DNA of 64,000 nt from Alsobacter sp046349155. Lineage in GTDB: Bacteria; Pseudomonadota; Alphaproteobacteria; Rhizobiales; Beijerinckiaceae. The position numbers and the translations under genes are program-made. The stretch covers positions 372,001-436,000 of the forward strand of contig JAXMCW010000004.1 in the NCBI GenBank assembly GCA_046349155.1, in the 5' to 3' direction. Numbering within the stretch: the first letter of the stretch is position 1; every line of letters starts with the position of its first letter. Below are positions 41,854-49,807 of the stretch, in pieces. The notes under the pieces are model-generated. The model saw only the letters and a program-made list of their open reading frames with translations, was not told the DNA's origin and searched no databases.

Positions 41854-43569
41854 CTACGCGGGAGGCGTGGGCTGGGGTGGATCGTCTGGATCGCTTGTCG
41901 TACCGGCCTGCACTTGCTGAAACTGCCGGATCGCCGTCCTGGCGTTGAAAAGGAGCCGTCTTGGGCCAAGCTCGACATCCAGTCCGGCGTTTCGGAAGAC
42001 GGCAAGGACGCCCGGATTGAGCCCGGCCAGCCAGACCTCGGTGCCGTCATCCTCCAGCTTGCGGCTCTCGTCACGGAGCATCTGGAGGGCCGAGTACTCG
42101 ATGTCCGGCACGCGGCTGAGATCGAGCACCAGGACCTTGGGCCGGTGCGATGAGACCAGCCCTGCGATCTGGTCCGCCACCGTCTGGACGTTGACGAAGA
42201 AGAGCCGCCCCTCCGGCCGCAGCACGAGAAGGCCAGGAATGGTTTCGTCTTCGGGATGGTCCGGCGAGAGCGGACGCAGGACGTCGGCGCCCGGCTTGCG
42301 GCCGATCACCGAGACGCGGGGTTGCGCAGTATGCGCGGCCAGCCCGATGAAGGAGATGACGATGGCGACAACGATGCCCTGCAGCGTGCCGAACGCCAGC
42401 ACCCCCAGCGCCGCAGCGAGCGCCCACCCAAACTCCATGCGCCTCGCGCGCAGGATCGCCAGGAATTCCGCGGGCTGGATGAGGGGTACCGAATAGACGA
42501 TCACCACTGCGGCAAGCGTGGCCTGGGGCAGCCAGCCCAAGACCGGCGCCAGGACGACCATTACGGCGAGAGCCGCCGCCGCGGTCACCAGCGAGGCGAC
42601 TTGCGTCTGCCCGCCAGCGGCGCGGACGACGCCGGTCTGCGAGGTGCCACCGCCGGCCGGCATCGCGCCGAAGAAGGCGCCCACCAGATTGGCGAGGCCC
42701 GTCGCGACCAACTCCCGGTTCGGCTGGATGGCTGGGTCGCCGGGCGCTGCGAAGGCCCGCGCGGCAGCGATGCTTTCCGTGAAGCTCATCAGCGCGATGC
42801 CCAAAGCCGCAGGGGCGAGGACCTGCAGCAGCGCCGGGTCAGGAATGGTGATCGCCGGAAGTCCCCTGGGAATATGTCCCACGGTTGCAACGCCATGGCC
42901 GGGCAGTCCCAGCAGCCAGGACGCGGCGATAGCCGCGGCGACGACGGCCAACGGGGCAGCCGAATGGGGACGAAGCCGCTCCAGCACCGCCAGCGCGACA
43001 AGCGTCGTGGCGCCGACCAGAAAGGTGGCGAGGGAGAGGTCGCCGACATGCCGCACGAGGACGAGGAGATCGCGGACGAAGGACACCTTCTCCAGGTGCA
43101 GGCCCAAGAGCTTCGGCGCCTGGTCCAGCAGGATCACGAGACCAATCCCCGCCTTGAACCCCGTGAGAACGGGGACCGAGATGAAGTTCGCCACGAACCC
43201 CAGGCGCAGCGCCCGGGCGAGGATCAGCAGAAGGCCGACCATGGCGGTGAGGGCCGCCGTCGCCGCTGCCAAGGCCACGGGCTCTCCATCGGGCACCACG
43301 GCGCCAAGCTCGGCCGCGGTGAGGATCGCGAGTGTTGTCGTGGAACTGACGCTCAGAACCCGGGAGCTTCCGAGCAGCCCATACACGATGCCCGGCACAA
43401 AGGCTGTGTAGAGCCCGACCGCCACCGGGAGTCCCGCCACGGCGGCATAGGCCATCGCCTTGGGCAGGACCACGGCCGCGGCAGTGAGGCCGGCGACCAG
43501 ATCGAACCGGAAGCCAGTCTGGTCATCGAATTGCACGGCGATCGACCTCAAGTGACGAGTGCAAGGCAT
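41854..43569 (-). CDS. SulP-family anion transporter with STAS domain
   Basis: About 571 residues from the internal ATG 43569; the longer frame to 43686 would run into element S5. The membrane part has 10-12 helices, with DLVAGLTAAAVVLPKAMAYAAVAGLPVAVGLY at the N-terminus, a SulP hallmark, and VGAFFGAMPAGGGTSQTGVVRAAGGQTQ. The C-terminal STAS domain (about 440-555) contains KVLVLDLSRVPDIEYSALQML. It transports sulfate or another anion, possibly bicarbonate; specificity is not readable. It is convergent with the HlyD gene. Confidence 0.9.
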   Translation of the reverse strand: MPCTRHLRSIAVQFDDQTGFRFDLVAGLTAAAVVLPKAMAYAAVAGLPVAVGLYTAFVPGIVYGLLGSSRVLSVSSTTTLAILTAAELGAVVPDGEPVALAAATAALTAMVGLLLILARALRLGFVANFISVPVLTGFKAGIGLVILLDQAPKLLGLHLEKVSFVRDLLVLVRHVGDLSLATFLVGATTLVALAVLERLRPHSAAPLAVVAAAIAASWLLGLPGHGVATVGHIPRGLPAITIPDPALLQVLAPAALGIALMSFTESIAAARAFAAPGDPAIQPNRELVATGLANLVGAFFGAMPAGGGTSQTGVVRAAGGQTQVASLVTAAAALAVMVVLAPVLGWLPQATLAAVVIVYSVPLIQPAEFLAILRARRMEFGWALAAALGVLAFGTLQGIVVAIVISFIGLAAHTAQPRVSVIGRKPGADVLRPLSPDHPEDETIPGLLVLRPEGRLFFVNVQTVADQIAGLVSSHRPKVLVLDLSRVPDIEYSALQMLRDESRKLEDDGTEVWLAGLNPGVLAVFRNAGLDVELGPRRLLFNARTAIRQFQQVQAGTTSDPDDPPQPTPPA

Positions 43570-43682
43570 TCTGCTGTGTTTCGGCAGATGACCACGGACG
43601 GTGGTGAACACACCGGCCCCTCCCGGCGCCACCTCCTGCCTACTCTTCCGAAAGAGGGCACACACCTGGCAAGGGTCAGCAT

Positions 43683-43701
43683 GCAAGTTTCAGTAGGTTA
43701 C
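43683..43701. promoter_or_regulatory. regulatory element S5 upstream of SulP
   Basis: GCAAGTTTCAGTAGGTTAC contains GCAAGTTTC and GTAGGTTAC with centres 10 bp apart. The second half is identical to that of S3. It lies 114 bp upstream of the SulP start. Its reverse complement also aligns with S2, reflecting the overall symmetry of the element. Confidence 0.58.
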
Positions 43702-43774
43702 GGCCCGTGGCCGGAGCACCACCATTGTCCCGTTTGAGCGCAAGAGCGGGCGCTCAGTTCGGCGGGGCTAAAAG

Positions 43775-43796
43775 TCCGCCTTGGGTCAACTGCGGA
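43775..43796 (+). repeat. dispersed intergenic repeat, copy C
   Basis: TCCGC (43775-43779) and GCGGA (43792-43796) form a stem around TTGGGTCAAC. The 13-bp core is identical to the copies at 12535 and 15437. Confidence 0.5.
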
Positions 43797-43957
43797 ATAA
43801 ACGCTCTTCCTGGGCAGGACGGTGGAGCCGAGCACAAGCTTCCGTCGTAGAACGCATGGCACTCGGGCTCTCAGCAGGTGCACACAATGCTGGTTGCGCG
43901 TCATCCGCGCACACATGTCCGGTCCGGCTTTCGTTGAGTAGAACGTCGCTTATCTGA

Positions 43958-44638
43958 CTAGTCTCGGCCACCAACCTCATCGATATGAGCGAGCAGGTCC
44001 GCTGGATCCTCGTAGACGCGAAACGCACTGGCCTTGAAAAGCTCGTCCTCGCCGTAGCCGCCTGAAAGCAGCCCGACGCCGAGTGCGCCCGCACGACGTG
44101 CTGCCAGCATGTCCCAGATGCTATCGCCGACGACGCAAGCGCGCTCGATGGGACATTTCAAAGCTGCGGCCGCGGCGAGGAAGAGGTCAGGATCAGGCTT
44201 AGCGTGGCGGACTTGATCACGTGTAATGATAGGCGCGCGGTCGGGCGTCACTCCTAGGTTGTCCAGGACGATCTTAGCGGTTGCAATCCGGCCACTCGTC
44301 GCGATCGCCCAGGGTGTGCCGCGTTCGGACAGATAGTCGAGCAGCTCTCGCGCACCAGGTAATGGACGGACGCGACCAGAGAGCCTGCCATAGGCCTCGG
44401 CGTGTCGGGCCTGCAAGCGCTCGATGCGCTCGGGATCAATGGTGCCCATGCCAGTTTCGCGCAGCAGCATATTTGTGAACAGCCCGCCCGACATGCCAAT
44501 CTTGCGATGGATCCGCCAGATCGAGAGGTCGATGCCCTCACCGTCGAGCGCTTCTTTCCAGGCGAGGACGTGTTCGTAAACGCTGTCCACGAGCGTCCCG
44601 TCGAGGTCGAACAGGAACGGCGTCTGTCGTGAGTCCAT
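43958..44638 (-). CDS. HAD-superfamily hydrolase (phosphoglycolate-phosphatase-like)
   Basis: A 226-residue HAD enzyme of subfamily I with a cap. Motif I is FLFDLDGTLVDS (nucleophile and general-acid Asp), motif II IATSG, motif III Lys in RHAKPDPDLF, and motif IV VVGDSIWDMLAA. Start ATG 44638 is chosen because motif I must lie near the N-terminus; the frame itself runs to 44881. It probably hydrolyses a small phosphate ester such as a sugar phosphate. It is divergent from a small gene at 44729. Confidence 0.88.
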   Translation of the reverse strand: MDSRQTPFLFDLDGTLVDSVYEHVLAWKEALDGEGIDLSIWRIHRKIGMSGGLFTNMLLRETGMGTIDPERIERLQARHAEAYGRLSGRVRPLPGARELLDYLSERGTPWAIATSGRIATAKIVLDNLGVTPDRAPIITRDQVRHAKPDPDLFLAAAAALKCPIERACVVGDSIWDMLAARRAGALGVGLLSGGYGEDELFKASAFRVYEDPADLLAHIDEVGGRD

Positions 44639-44728
44639 GAGCGTGTTCCTCGCGGAAGCATTCTGCGGCGGGTGAGAGATTTGGGCATCATAGGACGGAT
44701 TGAGCAGGCTTGCAGGAAAGGAGCGGCA

Positions 44729-44968
44729 ATGACCTTCCGTCTTGTTCAGTGTGAGATGTCCGGTGACGAAGTTTCCTGCCGGATCGTTGTCGCTGATCAG
44801 ATCTCGACGACCGCGGAAGCCGAAGCCATGGCCGCATCTGCCTCGACTCGATTTCCCGAGGCTGGCCATATCCGGGAGCACGGCTATTGGTGGGGACGAG
44901 AGCCCAACGGACGTACATTCCGCTTCTACGTCGAGGTATCAGACTTCGACGAAACGGATGGCACATAG
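44729..44968 (+). CDS. hypothetical small protein (79 aa)
   Basis: A 79-residue protein starting MTFRLVQCEMSGDEVSCRIVVADQ, with AAAGGAG before the ATG. The pattern (alternating beta strands, a helix TAEAEAMAASASTRFPEAGHI, then YWWGREPNGRTFRFYVEVSD) suggests a compact alpha/beta fold. I do not recognise the family. It lies between the divergent HAD gene and the racemase-like gene. Confidence 0.6.
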   Translation: MTFRLVQCEMSGDEVSCRIVVADQISTTAEAEAMAASASTRFPEAGHIREHGYWWGREPNGRTFRFYVEVSDFDETDGT

Positions 44969-45036
44969 AGCTGGGACGGTCCGACACGTCCCCAACTAAT
45001 CGCCGGCGTTTGGCAACTTGAAAGGGGAGGGGAACG

Positions 45037-46119
45037 ATGGGGGATCAGCCACTGACGATCACCGGGGTGAACGCACGCGCCGTCATCGCACCACTGCAGC
45101 GCCCTGTTCGTACAGCTGTAGGAACCATCCCTGCTGCACCGCTTGTGTTGATAGACGTTCTCACGAAGGAAGGTGTTGAGGGCCGAGCATACGTGTTTGC
45201 GTACACCCCGGCCGTGCTCGGTGCGCTTCAACGGGTCGTCACCGATATAAGCGGCGATCTTGTTGACCAGGTGATAGCGCCGCAAGCGATTATGAAAAGT
45301 TTTGAGCGCCGTTTCCGCTTGCTGGGAACACAAGGCCTCGTGGGGATGGCGGTCTCCGGTTTGGACATGGCCCTGTGGGATGCACTCGGACAAGCGGCTG
45401 GCGAACCTTTGGTGCGGCTGCTGGGCGGTCTGCCGAGCCCTCTTCCCGCTTATGACAGCTACGGAGTGGTCGATCCCAAAGCCGACGGCAACGTGCTCGC
45501 CGACAGCGTCGCTGCGGGCTTCAAAGCCATCAAAATCAAGATCGGTGACGCGGACCTCGTCCGAGATGTTCAGACCGTCGCCGCAGTCCGAGAAATCATT
45601 GGACCGAACACTCGCCTGATGGTCGACTTCAATCAGTCGCTCACCGTGCCAGACGCGGTACACCGGATCCGACGCCTGTCTGAGTTCGACATCCATTGGT
45701 TTGAAGAGCCGGTGCCAGCGGAGGACCTGGCGGGCCACTCCCGCATCCGCACGCTGACTGGAGCGCCTATCCAGACCGGCGAGAATTGGTGGTTCACGGC
45801 GGGGATGGCAGCTGCCATCGACAAACAGGCAAGCGACTACGCGATGCCGGACATCATGAAGATTGGTGGAGTGACCGGCTGGCTGTCAGCTATGGCCCTG
45901 GCCCAAGCTGCGAGCCTTCCTGTTTCGAGCCATATCTTTCCGGAGGCGAGCGCCCACGTGATGGCCGTGACTCCCACAGCTCACTACGTGGAATGGCTGG
46001 ATCTCGCTGGCTCTGTTCTCTCAGATCCTGCCCGTGTCGATCGCGGTATGGTCACAGCGAAAGGTCCCGGTCTCGGAATCAACTGGGACGAGAGTGCGGT
46101 CAGGAAATTCGCGGTATAG
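45037..46119 (+). CDS. enolase-superfamily racemase, mandelate-racemase-like
   Basis: A 360-residue protein of the mandelate racemase/muconate lactonizing family. Active-site residues of true mandelate racemase are visible in order: K-x-K in AIKIKIGD, D and N in MVDFNQSL, E in WFEEPVP, E in TGENWWF, the Asp/Lys strand PDIMKIGGVTGW, catalytic His in SSHIFPEASAH, and E in YVEWLDLAGSV. The N-terminal capping domain is complete. It likely racemises or dehydrates an alpha-hydroxy acid, with Mg2+. A GGGGAGGGG precedes the ATG. No mandelate-degradation genes are nearby, so the natural substrate may differ. Confidence 0.88.
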   Translation: MGDQPLTITGVNARAVIAPLQRPVRTAVGTIPAAPLVLIDVLTKEGVEGRAYVFAYTPAVLGALQRVVTDISGDLVDQVIAPQAIMKSFERRFRLLGTQGLVGMAVSGLDMALWDALGQAAGEPLVRLLGGLPSPLPAYDSYGVVDPKADGNVLADSVAAGFKAIKIKIGDADLVRDVQTVAAVREIIGPNTRLMVDFNQSLTVPDAVHRIRRLSEFDIHWFEEPVPAEDLAGHSRIRTLTGAPIQTGENWWFTAGMAAAIDKQASDYAMPDIMKIGGVTGWLSAMALAQAASLPVSSHIFPEASAHVMAVTPTAHYVEWLDLAGSVLSDPARVDRGMVTAKGPGLGINWDESAVRKFAV

Positions 46120-46128
46120 CTTCGTCCG

Positions 46129-46308
46129 TCAACGAACAGGGTGACTGCCAACGGATTTCGAGCTGACGCTGAAGAAGGCTTCTGCTGCCGCTCGCGTGCT
46201 GCTCCTGATCCGTACGGGTTGCTCCGGGCTCTGCAACGCCTTCGGTCCAACGCGGCTGATCCGAGAGGACTTGTACTCGACAATGAACGGGCGGGTCTGC
46301 GGGCGCAT
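46129..46308 (-). CDS. hypothetical small basic protein (59 aa)
   Basis: A 59-residue basic protein starting MRPQTRPFIVEYKSSRISR, preceded by the strong GGAGGAGAG. The opening RPF-V-KSSR motif recalls short uncharacterised proteins of rhizobia that begin in this way (memory). The rest is Ser/Arg/Gln-rich. It is convergent with the racemase gene, 9 bp apart. No function can be inferred. Confidence 0.5.
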   Translation of the reverse strand: MRPQTRPFIVEYKSSRISRVGPKALQSPEQPVRIRSSTRAAAEAFFSVSSKSVGSHPVR

Positions 46309-46474
46309 CTGATCTCTCCTCCACGTTGTTGAGAAGATTTTGACCGGAGTTCCGGAACGCGCTGTGACCGGGACCACACTGAGTGGGTAAAGACGCGTTC
46401 ACCGCTCTCTCGATTGCACCAGACGACTGAAGGCGCCCGATCCAACGTGGACCAGGCGCCTCGTGCCATTGCGC

Positions 46475-46735
46475 TCAGCAGGAGCGAATGTGTTTGACGA
46501 CGGTACGGCCCATGTCGTCGGTCTTTCGGATCGTCTTTGAATGGCAGGTCGTGCCGGTTGTCTCGATCGATCGACCGACAACAACCCTCTCGTGGTTTCG
46601 CCAGCCCAGGTGACGGCCATGGTCGTAATGGTGGCGACGCACGACATCCGTGTCGCCCGTGCGGATTGTAACGCTCTGCGCGAACGCGCTCGTCGAAATC
46701 ACAGACGCAGCGAGCGCGATGATCACAGCTTTCAT
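46475..46735 (-). CDS. small secreted basic protein (86 aa)
   Basis: An 86-residue protein beginning MKAVIIALAASVISTSAFAQ, a clean Sec signal peptide. The mature part is basic and His/Arg-rich (DVVRRHHYDHGRHLGWRNHERVVV) and ends with CHSKTIRKTDDMGRTVVKHIRSC, two cysteines possibly paired. It resembles small periplasmic proteins of Bradyrhizobium-type genomes with His-rich centres. Function unknown; metal or polyanion binding is possible. Confidence 0.65.
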   Translation of the reverse strand: MKAVIIALAASVISTSAFAQSVTIRTGDTDVVRRHHYDHGRHLGWRNHERVVVGRSIETTGTTCHSKTIRKTDDMGRTVVKHIRSC

Positions 46736-46782
46736 GGCGTTGTTGCTCCAAAAGGGCCGCATTGGAGCATGCAACGTCGCGT

Positions 46783-47085
46783 CTAGCCTTCGGTTCCGTG
46801 GGGATCTCCGTTAACTATATGAATCCTCAAGACGCTGGCGCTAACTGTTCTGAGCTTCACCCGATCACGCAGTCGCTCACGATCGCTCGGAAGGTCAAGA
46901 ACGTGCATTCGACGGTGGCAGTTTGCACACAGCGCTACAGTGTTCTCGATCGTGTCGGGTCCACCCTGCGCAAGGTGTACGATGTGGTGGCATTCGAGAT
47001 AGGGACCATCTCTCGTCATGAATGGCGCAGGCTGACCGCAGAGATCGCAGTGTCTCCTTGCCATACGCCGAGCTAAGGCAGCCAC
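46783..47085 (-). CDS. HNH endonuclease domain protein, possibly truncated
   Basis: A 100-residue protein from GTG 47085. HCDLCGQPAPF, LECHHIVHLAQGGPDTIENTVALCANCHRRMHV forms a complete HNH/McrA-type metal-binding nuclease motif with two CxxC pairs. Longer relatives carry about 100-250 residues before this domain. Here the frame is open upstream to a stop near 47155 without an ATG, so the gene may be the C-terminal remnant of a larger nuclease or a compact stand-alone HNH. Confidence 0.65.
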   Translation of the reverse strand: MAALARRMARRHCDLCGQPAPFMTRDGPYLECHHIVHLAQGGPDTIENTVALCANCHRRMHVLDLPSDRERLRDRVKLRTVSASVLRIHIVNGDPHGTEG

Positions 47086-47240
47086 TGCCTCGTTCCTCGA
47101 AAACTGAGAGGACAGAACGTCCCTTCGCCCTGGTTGTGCCTGCTCATCTGTCTAGACAGCGGATACGCCGACGCCCTACTTCTACCATCTACCGAGCCTA
47201 CTATCCGACGTGCTGAGGGGCACAACCGGAGGCGCCGACC

Positions 47241-47465
47241 ATGGCAAGTCCATCTCATAAGGGTGCACGGGAGCATATTGCGGCGGCGGAGCAGCTCGAA
47301 AAGGCTGCGCAATGTCACCGCGAGGCCGCTAGGTTATTCGAGAGCGGAAACGCCACCAAGGGCTCCGAACAAGCTCAGATGGCTCAGAGTTTCGAAACAA
47401 AGGCTCAACAACACGGTAGTGCAGCGATCCGAGCTGATAAGGAGCATGGCCGACAACAGGGCTAG
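47241..47465 (+). CDS. small helical protein (74 aa)
   Basis: A 74-residue, highly charged, Ala/Gln/Lys-rich helical protein (REHIAAAEQLEKAAQCHREAARLFESGNATKGSEQAQMAQSFETKAQQHG) with GGAGG before the ATG. The heptad-like pattern suggests a helical hairpin, similar to small stress-type proteins of unknown role. A hairpin terminator follows its stop by 14 bp. Confidence 0.6.
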   Translation: MASPSHKGAREHIAAAEQLEKAAQCHREAARLFESGNATKGSEQAQMAQSFETKAQQHGSAAIRADKEHGRQQG

Positions 47466-47479
47466 GCTTAACAAAACAA

Positions 47480-47505
47480 GAGCCCCCTTTTTGAAAAGGG
47501 GGCTC
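47480..47505 (+). terminator. rho-independent-type hairpin
   Basis: GAGCCCCCTTTT (47480-47491), loop TG, AAAAGGGGGCTC (47494-47505): a perfect 12-bp inverted repeat just after the small helical-protein gene. No T run follows the stem. Being symmetric, it may act on both strands. Confidence 0.6.
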
Positions 47506-47699
47506 ACAATGAACCTGGCCGAACGTTTCCCACGTGTCTAGGAATCAGAATCTAAGTTCGGATTTCCCCGCCGCAGTTCGCCGGTGCTTTTACGTCGATG
47601 TATTGCCCTGCATCATCTCGCTAAGAGCAGCTTAGAAGCGGTCTTACGCAGCACGCACTGCGTTTTCGACCGACATGTTTCCCTCTCGTGGTGGGAATA

Positions 47700-47969
47700 T
47701 TAGGCTTTACTAACGAACCAAACCTGTGGAGTTCCGAGTACGCCCGCGCGCTGCATTGCCGCTCGAAGTTCTTGGCTCGATGCAAAAGCCTTAGCGTTAT
47801 CGAGTGAGTCAAAGTCGTGTGTGACAGTGACGTCGTTTGTATCATCGGCTGATCGATATATTGCGGCCGCGCGAACACCCATAGCCGTACGAGTTCCATC
47901 GAACTCGTCGTAAGCTGCCCTCCACTTTGGGTAATTCTCGACTTCATGCCTCACGAAGATCGTAATCAT
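47700..47969 (-). CDS. dimeric alpha-beta-barrel (ABM-like) protein
   Basis: An 89-residue protein of ferredoxin-like alpha+beta pattern: TIFVRHEVENYPKWRAAYDEF, GVRAAAIYRSADDTNDVTVTHDFDSLDNAKAFASSQELRAAM, then VLGTPQVWFVSKA. This is typical of small dimeric barrel proteins related to antibiotic-biosynthesis monooxygenases and cyclases. Catalytic activity is not evident. It is preceded by GGAGGTCTGTCA and stands alone. Confidence 0.7.
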   Translation of the reverse strand: MITIFVRHEVENYPKWRAAYDEFDGTRTAMGVRAAAIYRSADDTNDVTVTHDFDSLDNAKAFASSQELRAAMQRAGVLGTPQVWFVSKA

Positions 47970-48242
47970 TGACAGACCTCCCGAAATAGCGGAACTGCCA
48001 AGCGCATACTGACGCCGTTTCTCAATCTCGGGAGCAAACGACGCCGATGTCCAGTCTATTCCCGTGGCCCCTTTTTTACAATTGTCGCAGGTGTCATCTT
48101 CGCCAGCGAATTCTCTTTCAGGGCTATCGGCCTCGTGCCCGCAACGAAGAGCTTGTAGGCACCACGTTCTACGCGCGTCTGCGCGCGCGAAGGCTCCAAC
48201 GCTTCACAAAGAGGAGTAAGGCAAACGACGCGCTCCCGCCTG

Positions 48243-48683
48243 ATGTGCTGCGTTGCGATTCTTATACCCACAACATTTCCTGCCTACGCGAAATTGGGAG
48301 TGAAATCGCATTCGTCTCTCGTTGTGGAGGCCTTGCCCCTCGGACAGCTCAACCTCATGCTCTACCAGTGCGATTGCGAGTTTTTTCGCGGTAGGGTCGG
48401 CGGTGACGAGATCGTTTTCGCAACTCGGGGCGGCCGCTCGTCGGAGTTCATTTCGCTGAATGGAAGTGTCATTCCACTCGAACGCGCAGGTCCGATGGCG
48501 GACCCGGTCTGTAGGCATGGCGCAAGATTCCGGGAGGTATGGACTGCCGGCAAGACGCAAGTTTGGATTGATCAACGAGTGACAAAACCCGGCGACGAAG
48601 CTTGCTGGCTGAAAGGCCGGATGACCGTGCGTGCCGACAGATACCGAAAGGTCACGCCGATTGCGGGAGCTTGTGGATGTTGA
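48243..48683 (+). CDS. putative secreted hypothetical protein (146 aa)
   Basis: A 146-residue frame starting MCCVAILIPTTFPAYA, which reads as a short signal peptide. The mature part has paired beta strands with cysteines (MLYQCDCEFFRGRVGGDEIVFATRGGRSSEFISLNGSVIPLER) and ends IAGACGC. A globular exported domain is plausible. No clear ribosome binding site is near the ATG, so the start is uncertain. No family recognised. Confidence 0.5.
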   Translation: MCCVAILIPTTFPAYAKLGVKSHSSLVVEALPLGQLNLMLYQCDCEFFRGRVGGDEIVFATRGGRSSEFISLNGSVIPLERAGPMADPVCRHGARFREVWTAGKTQVWIDQRVTKPGDEACWLKGRMTVRADRYRKVTPIAGACGC

Positions 48684-48784
48684 TCGCACGACTCATTGCT
48701 AACCAGCCAGGCACTTCTGTTGGCAGAGATGGCGGGGGACGAGCTAGCCAAACGCACTTAAGTGCGCGATAGAAATGCCTCGCC

Positions 48785-49099
48785 TCACTCATCCTCGGGC
48801 ACACACGCCGAAGTCGCCATGTGCACCCCTGTTGTGCAGCTAACCAGTGGCGGACTTGCTGAAACGCCAGTGAGCAGAAAGGCTAGAAAGCCGACAAGCC
48901 CGATGAACAAGGCCGCCTCGAATGACCACCTCACCTTTTTCGGCCATGGCCGGGCGTGATTGGCAGGGACATCAAGCGTCGGTGGCTCCGGCCTCGCCAC
49001 ACAAGGCTCATTGCTGAGCGTATCAGACAGAGCTGGCAGCCCTTCATGCTCGCCACGATCAAGAGGTCGATTGGGATTCTGAGATGAACGATGGGGCAT
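48785..49099 (-). CDS. single-pass membrane hypothetical protein (104 aa)
   Basis: A 104-residue frame. A polar, Pro-rich N-terminal half is followed by one membrane helix (AALFIGLVGFLAFLLTGVSA, about 62-81) and a short tail with two cysteines. A basic KKVR just before the helix suggests the N-terminus stays in the cytoplasm. No family recognised and the start is not supported by a strong ribosome binding site. Confidence 0.45.
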   Translation of the reverse strand: MPHRSSQNPNRPLDRGEHEGLPALSDTLSNEPCVARPEPPTLDVPANHARPWPKKVRWSFEAALFIGLVGFLAFLLTGVSASPPLVSCTTGVHMATSACVPEDE

Positions 49100-49243
49100 G
49101 ATGGCCTCAGCCCGGATGTCGTCTCACACTCCACAAAGCTAACATACATCACTGTCTTTGGCGGCTCACCAATGCGTGTTCCCGCTCGGGTCATTTCTCC
49201 GTAGGCTCATGGCGTCGGGCATGCCGCAGCAAGGAGACAAGCG

Positions 49244-49774
49244 ATGAGCGCCGAGCCGCTGATACCGATGCCTGATCCATCCCAACCGGCGCGACCCATC
49301 GGACCAAACGTCCGCATCGGACACGTGCACCTCAAGGTCGCGGACCTCGATAGAGCACTGGCTTTCTACTGCGGCGTCCTTGGCTTCGAATTGATGGCGA
49401 GGTCAGGGAACCGTGCCGCCTTTATCGCTGCGGGCGGCTATCATCATCATCTTGGACTCAACACATGGGAAAGTCTCGGTGGTTCGCCACCGCCGGCGGG
49501 CACCACAGGGCTCTATCACACAGCCATTCTTTATCCGACGAGAGCGGACTTGGCTGACGCGCTTCGACGTGTCCAATCTGCCGGGATTACCCTTGATGGT
49601 GCATCGGATCACGGTGTCTCGCAGGCGCTTTATCTCCGAGACCCGGACCAAAATGGCGTCGAACTCTACTGGGATCGGCCCGAAGCGGAATGGCCGCGCG
49701 ATCCCGGCGGGCATGCAATGCTGACGCGAAAGAAACTCGACCTTGATGAGCTGCTCTCACACCGCGAAGTTTGA
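49244..49774 (+). CDS. VOC-family (glyoxalase/dioxygenase-fold) protein
   Basis: A 176-residue protein. The first beta-alpha-beta unit, IGHVHLKVADLDRALAFYCGVLGFELMAR, carries the first metal ligand His. The second unit contains GLYHTAILYP (second His) and the C-terminal YLRDPDQNGVELYWDRPEAEW (Glu ligand). This is the layout of catechol 2,3-dioxygenase-like and glyoxalase-like proteins. The substrate is unknown. AAGGAGA precedes the ATG. The next gene begins 34 bp downstream. Confidence 0.88.
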   Translation: MSAEPLIPMPDPSQPARPIGPNVRIGHVHLKVADLDRALAFYCGVLGFELMARSGNRAAFIAAGGYHHHLGLNTWESLGGSPPPAGTTGLYHTAILYPTRADLADALRRVQSAGITLDGASDHGVSQALYLRDPDQNGVELYWDRPEAEWPRDPGGHAMLTRKKLDLDELLSHREV

Positions 49775-49807
49775 TGCAGTGAGATCGCGAGAGCGAGGCG
49801 GTACGGG

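Larger units (their letters stand above)
43570..43957. other. intergenic region, 388 bp, with S5 and a dispersed repeat
   Basis: No gene supported. It contains S5 (43683-43701) and the third copy of the CCGCCTTGGGTCA repeat (43776-43788). It marks the change from the metabolic block to the accessory block. Confidence 0.5.
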
